From: Euclidia mi
Taxonomy: Eukaryota; Arthropoda; Insecta; Lepidoptera; Erebidae
Direction: 5' to 3'
NCBI GenBank assembly: GCA_944739405.2
Contig: OX123187.2
Coordinates: 79,344,450-79,408,449, forward strand
Length of the DNA: 64,000 nucleotides
This document shows positions 41,613 through 53,649 of this stretch, piece after piece. The notes under the pieces were generated by a model, which saw nothing but the letters and a program-made list of their open reading frames with translations, had not been told where the DNA came from and did not search any database. Each line of letters starts with the position of its first letter. The first letter of the stretch is position 1. A program made the position numbers and the translations under genes.

Positions 41613-41749
41613 ATTCCTTACTGCCATACATTTACGGAACTTTATCGCCCAAAACACTAAAATACTTGAAAGTATTTTGAGTACTCAGGAATATAAAAAT
41701 TGCAAGGTTTTGCGCGACAAAGTTCCTTAAATATATGGCAGTAAGGAAT
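41613..41749. repeat. MITE-like inverted repeat, about 45-bp arms
   Basis: The left arm ATTCCTTACTGCCATACATT and onward pairs with the right arm ending ATATATGGCAGTAAGGAAT at roughly 85% over about 45 bp. A diverged copy of one arm lies at 39105-39150. No target duplication was resolved. Confidence 0.6.
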
Positions 41750-43022
41750 AAATTTCCATGAAAGTATTTAGAAAAGTCCATTACCAAATTTTGCGATAAA
41801 CATCCTTACTCATATTAAGATAAGGTTTATTTTTAATACAAACTTGCATTACCAGGGCGTCACACGAAGTTTTCTATACTCGAATGCCCAAAAACTTGCA
41901 AGTATATTGATACCTGGTTTTCAATCCTGGTATTTTTATAGAGACGCGTACTTGGTACGCGATTTTGCAATTGTGCGACTCATGAAGTCATGACTATCGG
42001 CATAGATAAATTAAATACTATACCTATCGGGAACCAAGCGAATGAGTTCTAGACTTCTAGAGAAGTCGGCTATCAAAGTTTAAAAATGCGTTTTGATTTT
42101 TCATTAGCTTGATTTACAACATACTCAACATCGACTGTTTATTAGTTGCTATTGTCTGTTCAAGATACCTACGAAAAAAATAAAAGGTAAAAAATATACA
42201 GTATCATTTATGAATTGAAGGGACAGGCGTATTTTTGTAAAACTAACTGCATCTTTCGCTTGGAGTATTTAACTTAAATCTACTTTTGTTGCGAAGGCGA
42301 CATTAAAAGAACCATTTTATGGTTTGTTTACATTTTATTTTTTCGTATCTTGAACAGACTATAGGTGTAAGACGTAAGACCTATAAATACCTATAAATGT
42401 AAGACGCATATTGATTAACATAATTTATGAAAATTTATTATATAATACTACTACAAACACAGTAAGTTTTTATAATGTATAACATTTAAATTACACTACT
42501 TTTACGTACTTAAATGTAAAAACAAAACGCAATCGCTCGACTAGGTACCTATACAGGTACTTTTTAAAATAAATGCTCATGGCCGTTCATTGGTTAACAT
42601 AATATCTTACTTTTTCAAATATTTGATGTTTATTTAATAAATCTTTATTTATTTTACCATCTACAGATTAATACCAAATTAAATAAAAATAAATATATAA
42701 ATACGTAAAAGCGCCATCTATGAATGCCGAGTGAAAGTTAACTCATTGTAACGTTTTACTACAAGCTAGTACGTATTTTGGCCACCTGAGCAACGAAGTG
42801 CACATCATATTTTTCAAAAATATTCATATTCAATTAAATGTTTCATTTTTTTATTTAATCGTAATAAAGGGATTTTTTAATTAATAAATATCATATTTTA
42901 GAACTTTATTTTCTTATTTATCATTTATGCATGAAAGTTATCAATAACAATCGATACTAGTAAAGCTATCTGTTGAGAGAGTTAAGAATGACATAAAACG
43001 TTCTAAGGAATGAGACCCCATG
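41750..43022. other. No gene recognised
   Basis: AT-rich spacer with no supportable feature. Confidence 0.45.
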
Positions 43023-43175
43023 CTCGAGCGTACGCCCAGCGTGCGCTCGGCGTTCACTCTGTAGTACAAAGTAAACGCCGGGCGCACGCTGAACGGACGC
43101 CGAGCGTACGCTCGAGGAACGCTGTCACCCAATGTGAGGGAGGCCTAAGGGATATAGGAATGGTATGGGTTCCAG
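43023..43175. repeat. GC-rich hairpin plus PLE-palindrome fragment
   Basis: CTCGAGCGTACGC (43023 on) pairs with GCGTACGCTCGAG (to 43116), enclosing imperfectly paired GC-rich sequence. From 43146 the 30 bases TAAGGGATATAGGAATGG and TATGGGTTCCAG match the arm of the palindrome at 5048-5077. This is a piece of a wider repeat family. Confidence 0.6.
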
Positions 43176-43209
43176 TAACACACGTTGACACGTTTAGGTT
43201 AGTCTTATA

Positions 43210-43483
43210 TAATAATAATAATAATAATAATAATATTCTACCACATTCACACAACACCATCTAGTCCCAAACTAAGCAGAGCTTGTACTATGGGTGCTAG
43301 ATAATGGATAAACATACATATATACTTTTTTTTTTGTAAATACATACATATTATACATAGAAACACCCAGACCAAGACAAACATCCATGTTCATGCACAC
43401 AAATGTTTGATTTGAGCGGGAATCGAACCCGCAACCTTCGGCGTAGCAGTCGCTTGCACTCCCGCGGCGCCAACCGGTCGTCA
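43210..43483 (-). repeat. tRNA-derived SINE, family S1, full length
   Basis: Head on the minus strand at 43483 with GGTTGGCGCCGCGGG and GGTTCGATTCCCGC. The 3' tail is a long (TTA)n run (AATAATAAT, 43210-43234 on plus). Very similar to 2119-2392. Confidence 0.87.
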
Positions 43484-44929
43484 TTTCGACACACACTTTG
43501 TAATATATAATTATAATGACTTTGTGAAGAAGACTTAATAAAACGAAACAGCGTTGCACTACCAAATCAAAGCCAAGCAAATACCGACTCGACATTCGAC
43601 AATCCTGAAACGAAAATTTACTGCCACGTACGTTATAAAAAGATACTTGACTAGACTTAAAAAGTTATTTACAAAGTTGTTTTAATTTAGTTCTTTAGTA
43701 ACAAGGAGCTAATCTTACTAAGCGTCAAATTTCATAATGAAGCCGACGCTCAATTTAAACTTTTATAAATAGTTATTTTCTGTAAAACGACTAAGCGAAA
43801 TCATGTTACTTACTTTCATCACAAGATCGTTAAAGATTTTCTGTCAGTAACTCTATCCAAGAAACTGTTTTATAATCTAAGAAACTGTTTTATAATGAAA
43901 CAGTGTAAATTATAAGTTCTGGGTTCTTATATGGTGTCGAATATAATATATTAAAATGAAGCCTCGTGATATTTATTTTATAATATATAAAGTATTATGA
44001 TTAATATCATAATTTTACATATTATTATCAGTGTCATGTCTTTTATAATTACCTAAGTTTTGGAACTACAATACATACTTCTAACCGCGGCACTTAACAC
44101 CGGACCCCTCCCCATCATTTATTTTACCAATGATATTACGATTGGCTATGAGTTCTTCAATTTCGAGATTTTTGCCAGTTCGCCAGCTTCAGTTGGATCC
44201 CTGAACAAGGCCTAAGATCTTTTGGAGAAAACATAATTATAACTGGTTATTCAAAAGTAAAATTTGTCAAAAGCTGTTGTATCCTGAAGTAAACATAGTA
44301 CAGGAAGCTTATTTACATAGAGTTCCGATATTTAGTAAATAAACCTGCTGACACATAATTTACTCAGGATTTCTATGGACAAAAAAAAGCTGAAGGTGTC
44401 CAACCCTTCAAAGCAGCAAGGCTCAGCATCAGCATTTCAAAATAATAATCCGACACGTTCAAGACCACGCTACTTACAGATCCAGAAAACAAAAAGCTCA
44501 AACGCTTTTTGACGACACTAGTACACCACGTTTCCACTTAGCCGGCGCGGCTGCTTACCCGGTCCAGGTCCCAGGTCCTTCTCAGTTAAATGTGCCAGTG
44601 GTATTACAACTTGTATGACACTATTTTTATTACGAGAAAACAGACGGATAGTACGCGTGGTAGTACAATTTATGGTTATAACAATGTTTAGCGTTGACGT
44701 AGAATATAGTCGGTCCATCATAGTGAGAACGGGCTGTCACATTTTCTCCATGCACTGCGTTCACAGCATAAAAACTGCTGGGATATTTTTGCTAAAGGCA
44801 TCAACAACAGGCGTATTTCGTTACAGTTCCTCTCTATAAAATCACTTTTCACCAACTTTATTTTTACGAAAAGCACGTATATCTCTGTAATACCGTTGCA
44901 AATTCTGTTTCATTGTTCCATTCCTTAAC
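43484..44929. other. No gene recognised
   Basis: AT-rich spacer. Short frames around 44518-44839 on both strands resemble nothing known. Confidence 0.45.
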
Positions 44930-45592
44930 AAAAATGAGTATATCCCGCCATACACACTAGAGGGCGCAAGGCGAAGTAAACATATTATTATTCTCTGTAC
45001 GTCTTACAATTATTTTGTCATTAAAATTTGTTATTAAAGTTTTGAACAGTGAACTATAAATATAAGTGACTATGGACAAGTGAATAATCTGTGATAGTGT
45101 TATCTAAAGTATCAACCGCGTAAATATTGATTTTGGTGCGTACAAAAGGCAGGACATATAACTTAAAATCAAACAATCAACATCTAAGATTTTTGCCAAC
45201 AATATAGTGTCTCTGACTGTAACAACCAGGATATATAAAGATAAATGAAACTTTTTAGCAGTATACGGTGATTCAAGTGTTACTCGAAAAAATCATTCGC
45301 CTTTTATTCAAATTTTCCATCTCTTGGTTATACATTGAACTACGATCAATTGATCTCATCAGTGACATCTATTATTTACTCACGGCACTAAGGAGAGAAC
45401 GAGAAGTGCTAAGCGCAGTATCCGTGACAACTTTCACGCACCTAACGGACCTAATCGTTCACTATTGATCTAATAGAGGGCACCTGTTGTAGACACTATT
45501 GATTATTTGAGCACGTGTAACGAAGCAGTTTCTGACCTTGCTAATAGAGGGCGCAGTGTACCCTTAGTCAATACCAGTCAAAAACATTAACA

Positions 45593-46610
45593 ATGACATC
45601 TAAAATGACTACCTGCGCTGGGTGTCTAGTTACAATTAAAAGTAAAGATTATATGAAATGTAATGCCTGTAACTGTACTTATGATCTGGTGTGCGCAAAT
45701 ATAACTGAGAAGCGGTATGCTAGTTCCTACAGTACCACGAGTAAGGAGCGTAAAACGTGGACGTGCCCGGGTTGTTTTAACAAGCGACCAAAGGGTGACA
45801 ACTCTAGAACCTCTGTACGATGTGACACACCTCAGGAGGACGAGGTCGACCAATCCGTGGATAATGTAACACGCCGCACCAAATAGAAATCGATGTGAAT
45901 AAGCCCATTATCAGAGAAAGACATTACCACACTCATCCGAAATGAAATTAAGTCTGCTATAAGTGCTGAACTGGCTTCGCTGAATGTAAAATTAACTGAC
46001 TTGCAAAACAGTGTTGCAGTATGTTAGTAGTCAGTATGATGACTTAATTAAAACAACGAATAAAATTATAACCGAGAATGAGACCTTAAAAACCGAATGC
46101 GTTATGCTACGCTCCACTGTCGCCAACATGTCTGAACGTCTCAACATACTTGAGCAACATTTACGGGACCACAACATTGAGAAACAAGGTGTCCCCCAAC
46201 ATAAGAATGAGAATGTTGTTGGGATAGTGAAGAAAATAGCAGAAGTGGTATCTTTAAAATTGAACGACTCAGATATTTTAAGCTGCACTCGCGTTGCAAG
46301 TATGAACAAAGACAGCAAAAAACCGAAAGCGCTGATTGCTAAACTGAGAAGTCCCAGATGCTGTGACGAATTCTACTCGGCAGTTGCCCGCTACAACAAA
46401 GCTAATCCCAGCAAAAAGCTTAGCTCCGCGTCCGGTCAGCTGGGTATCGTCGGCGAAAATACACCTATATACGTATCCGAACATCTTTTGCCAGCTAACA
46501 AACCACTCCATGCCGCAGCCAGAGCCAAAGCAAAAGACCTTTCATATAAGTTCGTTTAGGTGCGCAACGGACGCATCTTTGTTCGAAAAAATGAAACCTC
46601 ACGCTTTGTT
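45593..46610 (+). pseudogene. LINE B ORF1: PHD finger, coiled coil, FP25K-like domain
   Basis: The N-terminal piece (45593-45886) has a PHD-type zinc finger: CAGC, CNAC, CTYDLVC and CPGC give the Cys/His spacing. A coiled-coil stretch follows (KTTNKIITENETLKTECV, NMSERLNILEQHLRDHN). The C-terminal FP25K-like domain reads GENTPIYVSEHLLPANKPLH, AKAKDLSYKFV, then VRNGRIFVRKNET. Lesions are a stop after RRTK at about 45884, a frame change near 46015, and TAG at 46557-46559 where relatives have Trp (YKFVWVRNG). ORF1 proteins of this kind coat element RNA. Confidence 0.82.
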
Positions 46611-47097
46611 CATATTAGAGATGAGCAGACACTTAGTACATTATGTTAATTGTATGCATGTTTAATTTTTCTATTCCGTATTATATGACACAGTAACAAA
46701 CAATTTGTTCAGTTTTTAATGGATCGATTGTCAGTTTATTTTCAAAATGTTAGAGGTTTAAAATCTAAAACTGTAGACTTTATTAGCTCAGTACTAATCT
46801 GTAATTATAACATTATATGTTTGTGTGAAACTTGGCTCGATGACTCTGTTTCTTCTGCCGAAATATTTGACGCTAGGTATACAGTCTATCGTAATGATCG
46901 ATCGCACGAGTTTATGAGCAAATATAATAAAACACACGGGGGTGGAGTGCTTATTGCTGTCAAAAAGTGCCTTGTATGTACGGCGCAAACTCAGTGGCTT
47001 TCTTCAATCGAAGATATCTGGGTAAGCATCCGGCTAAAACATGCCAACTTAATTATTTGCACTGTTTATATATCTTCCTATATTAGTTATGACGACC

Positions 47098-47471
47098 GAA
47101 GGCAGCGATAGCCGAGTGGATATACCAACAGACTGCCATGCAGAGGGTATAGGGTTCGAATCCACGGCGCGCACCAATGACTTTTCGGAGTTATGTGCGT
47201 ATTGAATTATTAATTATCGCTTGTCCCGTGCCTCGGAGAGCACGTTAAGCTGTCGGTCCCGGTTGTCATGAAGATCTTTGACAATCGTTACAGGGCGTCA
47301 GTACCTTCTAAATAGACTGACACTAGTCTAAACCATGGAATATAGCTATCCCTTCGGGTTGCGGAAGTCAGACAGGCAGTCGCTCTGTGGAAAAGCTAAT
47401 ATTCAGCCAAATCCGGTTAGACTAGTAAGCGGACCCCAGATTGAAACTGGGACAACGCTACGAGAAAAAAG
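47098..47471 (+). repeat. SINE inserted in LINE B with 16-bp perfect TSD
   Basis: ATTAGTTATGACGACC flanks it at 47082-47097 and 47472-47487. The head has GGCAGCGATAGCCGAGTGG and GGGTTCGAATCC (A and B boxes). The core GAGAGCACGTTAAGCTGTCG is shared with the 5S-like SINE at 31380-31440. The 3' part has GTAAGCGGACCCCAGATTG and an A-rich end. A diverged reverse-strand 3' fragment is at 21466-21546. Confidence 0.93.
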
Positions 47472-48812
47472 ATTAGTTATGACGACCATCAGGCATTCTT
47501 AAACAACTGCGAAAATATTATTCAATCACCTCCATCAAACCTAACTTTAATTGTAGGCGACTTTAATCTGCCCGACATAGATTGGCCTCCCTCAATTTCT
47601 ACAATGGCGATGCCAAACCACAAAGGTGGTGCGCTATGCGAATTTATGGCAAGAGCCGACCTGACTCAATCGAACCGCATACGAAATAAGCATGGTAAAA
47701 TACTGGATCTTGTACTACATTCTTCAAATACACCCTTCACTATAGTGGAATCGCCTGCCTTGACCCGGTGTGATGCTTATCACCCCCCCCCCCTAGATAT
47801 ATCGTTTACCTGCTGTAAGGTGTCTGCGCTAAAAGAAAAGGAGTCAATACGGTATAATTTCTTCAAAACCGATTACAATCAATGTAACTACGAACTGTCA
47901 CAAATTCCATGGTGTCAATATATGCACTTGACCTGTGATGAATTTTTGAGCGCCCTGTATTCGCACCTTTTGGGGCATTACAGATAAAAATACGCCTAAG
48001 TTGAGATCTAAAAGAAATTGGCCGCCTTAGTTTTCACAATCTCTGATAAAAATATTAAAAGAAAAAACAAATATCATGTAAATTACAAAAAATATGGTAA
48101 CTCTAGAGACTATGACACATTTTCTATGTTAAGGTCAAGAGCCAAGTGTATATTAGATGTCTGCTTTAAATATTATATATTTAAAGCTGAAAGCAGCCTT
48201 AAGCATAACAATATGAAGGCCTTTTGGAAGTACGCAAAGTCTAAGAACTCAAATAATGACATACCTAAACATATGCACTATAACTCAGCCTCAGCTAGCA
48301 AAGGTACCGATATCGCTGAATTATTTGCTAGGCATTTCTCCTCTGTGTACAGTGATCCCAGTATGGAGCCATTTATCCCCCGTTTACCGGAGTCTTGCAC
48401 CAACATACATTACAACAACCCGAACAAATAAAAACTGTACTTATATCACTTGATACTACAAAGGGTGCGAGCCCAGATGGTATACCGCCGCTCTTTATCA
48501 AAAATTGCAATAAGACATTAAAAGCCTCTTAATTTACTTTACAACAAATGCCTTAGCATCGGGTATTTCCCCCAAACGTGGAAGACATCTCATATAGTAC
48601 CTATACATAAATCGGGCGATAGGTCAGATGTGAAAAACTATAGACCCATTAAGTAGTATTCTTTGCTGCTTTGCAAAAATATTTGAAAGCTTAATCTACA
48701 GGCATTTAAGTTTCCATCTGAAGTCCATAATTAGCCCCAGACAACATGGTTTTATGGCCGGCCGCTCTACCTCCTCTAATGTCTTAATATATATATATAA
48801 TTTTTTTAACTC

Positions 48813-48880
48813 TACTTAATTTGTGGGTTTTATATCACATCTCTGCCTATCCCTTCGGGGATACAAGCGTGAGTCTATAT
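48813..48880 (+). repeat. 68-bp SINE/RTE-tail insertion with TSD
   Basis: Flanked by ATTTTTTTAACTC (48800-48812) and ATTTTTTTTAACTC (about 48881-48894). The insert ends CTGCCTATCCCTTCGGGGAT and ACAAGCGTGAGTCTATAT, the tail shared by SINE S3 and RTE-2. It is an extremely 5'-truncated copy. Confidence 0.82.
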
Positions 48881-50686
48881 ATTTTTTTTAACTCGCTCAT
48901 TTAATGACCGTATACAGGTAGACTCATTGTATAGTGACTTTGAGAAAGCATTTGACAAATTAAGTCATAATATCCTATGTCAGAAAGCACAATACCTCGG
49001 CATTCATGGCTCATTGTTACGAAGGTTAAATTCTTATCTCTCTCATCGCACACAAATGGTTAAAGTGTATGGATTCGAATCTCACTCGTATGTAGCTAAG
49101 TCCGGTATACCGCAAGGCTCAAATTTAGGCCCTCTTTTGTTTTCTTTGTTCATTAATGACCTAGTCGACTCCATTCAAAGTAATTGTCTCGGTTACGCCG
49201 ATGACTTACTTAATAATACACAATAAAGTTAAATCAATCGAAGATTGCATTATGTTACAAAAAGATATAACTTTATTACAGCAATGGTGTGTAGATAATA
49301 ACATGTCAATGAACGTATCGAAATGTCACGTTATATCGTTTACGAAAAGCAAATCTCCCGATACCCATATAATATAAATAGTGAAATCTTAACACGCCAG
49401 AACGCTATCAAAGATCTTGGAGTTTGGATTGACTCCAGACTTACATTTACTGAACATTATGGGCATATAGTAGCGAAAGCCAATAAAGTCATGGGATTCG
49501 TATGGCGCATCACTAAACCGTTTAGAAATCAAGAGAGCATAGTGCTACTGTATATTACTCTGGTAAGAAGCATTCTCGAATACGCCTCCCTTATTTGGTC
49601 TCCCTTCTACCAAACCCACATTGACAGAATAGAAGGCGTCCAAAGACGGTTTCTCCACTATGCTAGTTCTAAGTTTGGCTTGAGAAGAAAATTACCTACC
49701 TACGAATGCCGACTGAAGCACTATAAATTAGACACATTAGAGTCCTGGCGCAAAACTGCCGAGTTTGCCACACTTTATAAGATTATTAACGCTCATTGGG
49801 ACGCGCATGAGATGTTGGGCCTTCTTTCCTTAAAAATTGGTGGTAGCAAACGTACAAAAAGACTTTTTTCTCAGGCATCTAGCAATAATAATGTTACTTA
49901 CTATGAGCCTATTGCTAGAATGTGCAAAAATTATAATGATCATGCCAAAGACCTTGACATATTTTATGATACTTATGGTGAATACGTAAATAAATGTAAG
50001 AAGTTAATTCATGCTATCAAAGACTAACCACCACCACCTAAAGTGTCATCCATAATAATAATTTGTAACCCTTTTTTATTTCGATCTTGGTGTAATTATT
50101 TGATATTTATTTCGTTTATGTTTTGATGATATGATTTTTTATGTTGTTTTTAATTTAACTAATTTATGTTTGTTTGACTTTGAATATTTTATCTCTTATT
50201 ATATTTTTTTTATTTTTATGTAATGACATTAATTTAATTATTATTCTTATTATCATATCTTATTTTGACATTTAATTTGTATAATGTTCTGTAATGTAAT
50301 TATCCTAGCCTCTCTTTACAAACAGTATCGTCTTCTTCTTCCAATGCTGTTTGCAGCCATTATCGGACTACAAATTCATACTTTCTACTAACATCTATTG
50401 TCATTGAATATTATAATTTGTTGTCTGTAGTTGTGCCTTATGAATAAATAAATAAAATAAATAAATACTGTCATAATTCATAGTTCTACACGTTAAGCCG
50501 GACCGTTGGAGATGCATATTCATGTTTCGAACAGCAAATGTTTGCGTTCACCTATCTTGCTGGCTTATAGATTAAGTAGAATGAAGTTTTGTTCGCCGAA
50601 CTCTGCTGGATCAGCGGGTTTTATTTAAACTGGAATGTGGATTTTATTTGGATTAACTTGCTTGTTTACTTGAGTATACTTGTATA

Positions 50687-51545
50687 TTGGTTATGGTATA
50701 TTGGTTATATCAGGTTATACTTGCATCTTCAACGGAGGAGTTGCAGGAGATGGTAACAATCATGCATCGTGCGTTAGAAAGGAAAGGAATAAAAGTGAAT
50801 GTAAGTAAAACGAAAGTTATGGTTTTTGAAAAGGAGGAATGCGTTACGGCTTGTAATGTTTTGATCGATGGACAGCGAGTGGAACAAGTGAATGAGTTTG
50901 TTTACTTAGGTACGTTGTTTACAAGAGATGGTAAGAATGAAGCAGATATTGAAAGGAGAGTTAATGCAGGTAATTGTGTGAATGAAGCTCTGAAGGCGTT
51001 TATGAACAGTCAAAACGTGTCCAAAAAGGCACGTTTGGCTGTACATAGATGTGTGTTAGTGCCTACCCTTATGTATGGTAGTGAAAGTTGGGTATGGCAG
51101 AAGAGATTTGAAAGTAGAATAAATGCTGTAGAAATGAGAGCACTGAGAAGTATGTGTGGTGTGTCTTTGACCGACAGAGTAAAGAATTGTGTGATACGAG
51201 AGTGGTGTGGGGTAAAAGAAGATGTAGTGACAAGCATTGAGAAAGGCATGTTAAGATGGTTTGGGCACATGGAGAGGATGGATGACGATAGACTGACAAA
51301 GAAGATATATCAGGCTAGTGTGAATGGGACAGGACAAAGGGGAAGACCTAGGAGAACGTTCTCTGACCAGATTGGAGACATCCTGAAAAAAGGACAAGTC
51401 AGAAGTACCCTTAACAGAAGAGCATGCATGAGAAACTTGATGGGAGTGAGTGAAGCAAGTGAGGTATGTCAGGATCGTTGCAAATGGCGTTCCTTAGTCT
51501 CTGCCTACCCCTCCGGGAAACAGGTGTGAGTCTATGTATGTATGT
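50687..51545 (+). pseudogene. RTE-2 LINE ORF2 C-terminal half, open, 5'-truncated
   Basis: A frame of 280 codons without a break: LASSTEELQEMVTIMHRALE, GIKVNVSKTKVMVFEKEE, VNEFVYLGTLFTRDGKNEAD, RCVLVPTLMYGSESWVWQKR, MLRWFGHMERMDDDRLTKKI and GRPRRTFSDQI. These are the thumb and C-terminal tail of an RTE-clade RT, distinct from the BovB-like RTE above. RT catalytic blocks upstream are missing, so the ATG at 50687 is not a true start. The sequence after the stop is TGAGTCTATGTATGTATG, a (TATG)n tail. The 3' end CCTACCCCTCCGGGAAACAG is shared with SINE S3. Other scraps lie at 20130 and 36306. Confidence 0.85.
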
Positions 51546-52046
51546 ATGTATGTATATTGGTTTAATTTACTCTTAAAATTTTAAGTGTTAATTTAATATA
51601 ATTATTGCTTTTAAGTTATCCCTAGGCTGATAAATCAATTACTAATATTATAAATATTGTGTAGGAAACATAACTTGTTAATTTAAAGTGTAATTATTGT
51701 GTTTTCTCGTACAAATAAAATCGGTGACAGTTAACCGGCGTTAAGTTTGTATTTGAAAGTCATCCAACAAAAGGTAAATTATAATTAAATACTGTAAAGT
51801 GATCAGAATCACAGAAATAATTATTCTGTTTTTCGTTAAACATTTAACTGATAGTGCATTTGGATATCGCATCTTGAAGGTAAACTAGGTACTTAACCTC
51901 TAAAGTCGTTGACACAATTTCTGACAGGTCATAGTTTCAAAGTTTACTTTTATTATTTCTCTTTTATAGAATCTCACATTTCTTCATTCATCTCTCTGTT
52001 ATCTTGCTTTCTTCGTTAATTTATCTTCTCGTGTTAAATAATCAGC

Positions 52047-53446
52047 ATGATGACCCGCAGTAAAGCCTTTGCTCGCCAGGATGAGTCTAAGCTCCAACTG
52101 GCTTTAAATAAATTAAAGGAGTCAAAGGAGTTGTGTGATCGACTGATGAGGGAGAGAGATGAAAGTGAGGATAAATTATTAGTTATAATAAATCAAAACA
52201 AAACTTTAAAATTAGAAATGGCTCAGTTGCATAATCAACTCACTGAGACCACCAGTGACCGCGATGGGCTCCGACTCATTGTAGATAGATTTGATGAATG
52301 TAGGGCAGAGTATGACCTTGCCTTGGACCGTATCAATCATTTACAACTACAGTTACATGAGGCAAAGAATGAAATTTCATTGAGAGATAATATTCAACAT
52401 AACATCACCGCCACGTTGAATCATAGTCTGTTTGATGAATTAGTGTCCAAGGCTCCAGAGATAGTTCCTGTTGTACATAACATAAATCCCATCATGTGAA
52501 TAGATCTTACAAGTGACAATGACTCTCTTTCCAACTCTGTCAGGGTAGTTAAGTCCAGCAGAAACAAACTGAAAAAGTATATAAAAATCAATAAATTTAT
52601 TAAAAAGACTCAAAAACTAGTTAAAAGGCAAAAATTCTTTATTAAAAATGTTAAATTAAATCGTGAAAGACTAAACTTACTTGACAAACTAGATTCATAT
52701 TCAATTATAAATTGCATACCAAAAGCTTAGAATTGGAAATAAATAAACTACAAGAAAAATTAAACTGTATGTCTAATTAGTATAAAAGTTCAGAGCTACA
52801 AATGAAGGAATACATTTTGGCGATGAATGAGCTTGTGGATTCTTATACGTGTAACTGTCAACATGCTAAGACTTTGACCACTAATACCCAAGGCAACAAT
52901 ATGGTTTCTCCAGCTCCTTCTGTGCCAACTTCTATCTTGCGACAACCGGAAACTAATAGTTCTCCAGTCAAATCAAATTAACATTCACCTATAGTTCACT
53001 ATGTATACCCTAATTTAAAAAATAAGCTTATAATATTTAGTGATGAATTAGGTAAAGGTTTAGGAGAATTGTTGACAGACAGCTGTAGGTGCTATTCAGT
53101 TGTAAATCACTGTATGCCAGGATTAACATACATAGATATTATTAATAGAATCAAATATTTTGATTTAACCCAAGGTACTACAATATTAATATTAATTGGA
53201 AATAGAGGTTGTATGAATAAGCAGGCAATTAAAGAAGTATATGACACCCTCTCATACTTAAATGTGAACCATATTGTAATGTTTACATTGCCCTACTTAC
53301 ACAGTTTGCCACAGGCGGAAAATAATTATAGGCATAAATTAAATACTGTATTACATTCCTTACAATATTATAATGATAAATTTCAATTAATTGACACTAG
53401 TGGTTATGTTAGTAAACGTTTTTATTTGACAAAAGGTAACTACTAA
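52047..53446 (+). pseudogene. LINE C ORF1: coiled coil, basic region, SGNH-like domain
   Basis: The first part (52047-52499) is a strong coiled coil (SKLQLALNKLKESKELCDRL, KTLKLEMAQLHNQLTETTSD, LDRINHLQLQLHEAKNE). After a TGA (52497-52499) the same frame gives a Lys/Arg-rich block (LKKYIKINKFIKKTQKLVKR), suited to RNA binding. Further stops and a frame change precede 53000-53446, which encodes LIIFSDELGKGLGELL, TTILILIGNRGCMNKQAI, VMFTLPYLHS and FQLIDTSGYVSKRF. That pattern resembles an SGNH-esterase-like domain without an intact Ser-His-Asp triad. The order coiled coil, basic, SGNH-like fits ORF1 of some CR1-type LINEs. Confidence 0.65.
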
Positions 53447-53649
53447 CTTTCAAGTTTCTATACAAGACAAATAGCTATGTCGGTATCTTATTATTTAGAT
53501 ACTTTAGCCAAGAATCTGGCCAATAGACATATTCATTCAGATAAGCATTCCAACAAGTTGCCTACATTGATTACAACTTGTGATACTAATTTAAACTGGA
53601 TCAAGAGACAATAGAGACAACCTCTTGCAATGAACTATATGTAGTTACT

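Larger units (their letters stand above)
46719..50027 (+). pseudogene. LINE B ORF2: APE endonuclease and RT
   Basis: Endonuclease motifs: FQNVRGLKSK, LCETWLDD (Glu), GGGVLIAVKK, LIVGDFNLPDIDWP, HGKILDLVL. RT motifs: HKSGDRSDVKNYRPI, SDFEKAFDKLSH (block A), SGIPQGSNLGPLLFSLFIND and GYADDL (catalytic, followed by a small deletion). The thumb LGVWIDSRLTFTEHY and the C-terminal RIEGVQRRFLHYAS then stay open for 234 codons (49323-50027). Stops occur at about 47986, 48431 and in the region 48500-48900, with frame changes near 49225-49320. Removing the SINE and one target copy rejoins SYISYDD to HQAFLNN in frame. Confidence 0.85.
44930..50466 (+). mobile_element. LINE B (Jockey group), near full length, twice interrupted
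   Basis: An APE-type LINE with a 5' UTR (start uncertain, about 44930), ORF1 (45593-46610), ORF2 (46719-50027), a 3' UTR and an AAATAAATAAAT tail ending about 50466. A full SINE (47098-47471) and a 68-bp tail fragment (48813-48880) are inserted in ORF2, each with its own target duplication. Several stops and frameshifts make it inactive. Confidence 0.85.

Noticed and set aside
45593..45886. PHD-finger protein as a host gene
   Set aside because: It is followed by a coiled coil and FP25K-like domain and then a LINE ORF2, so it is LINE ORF1.
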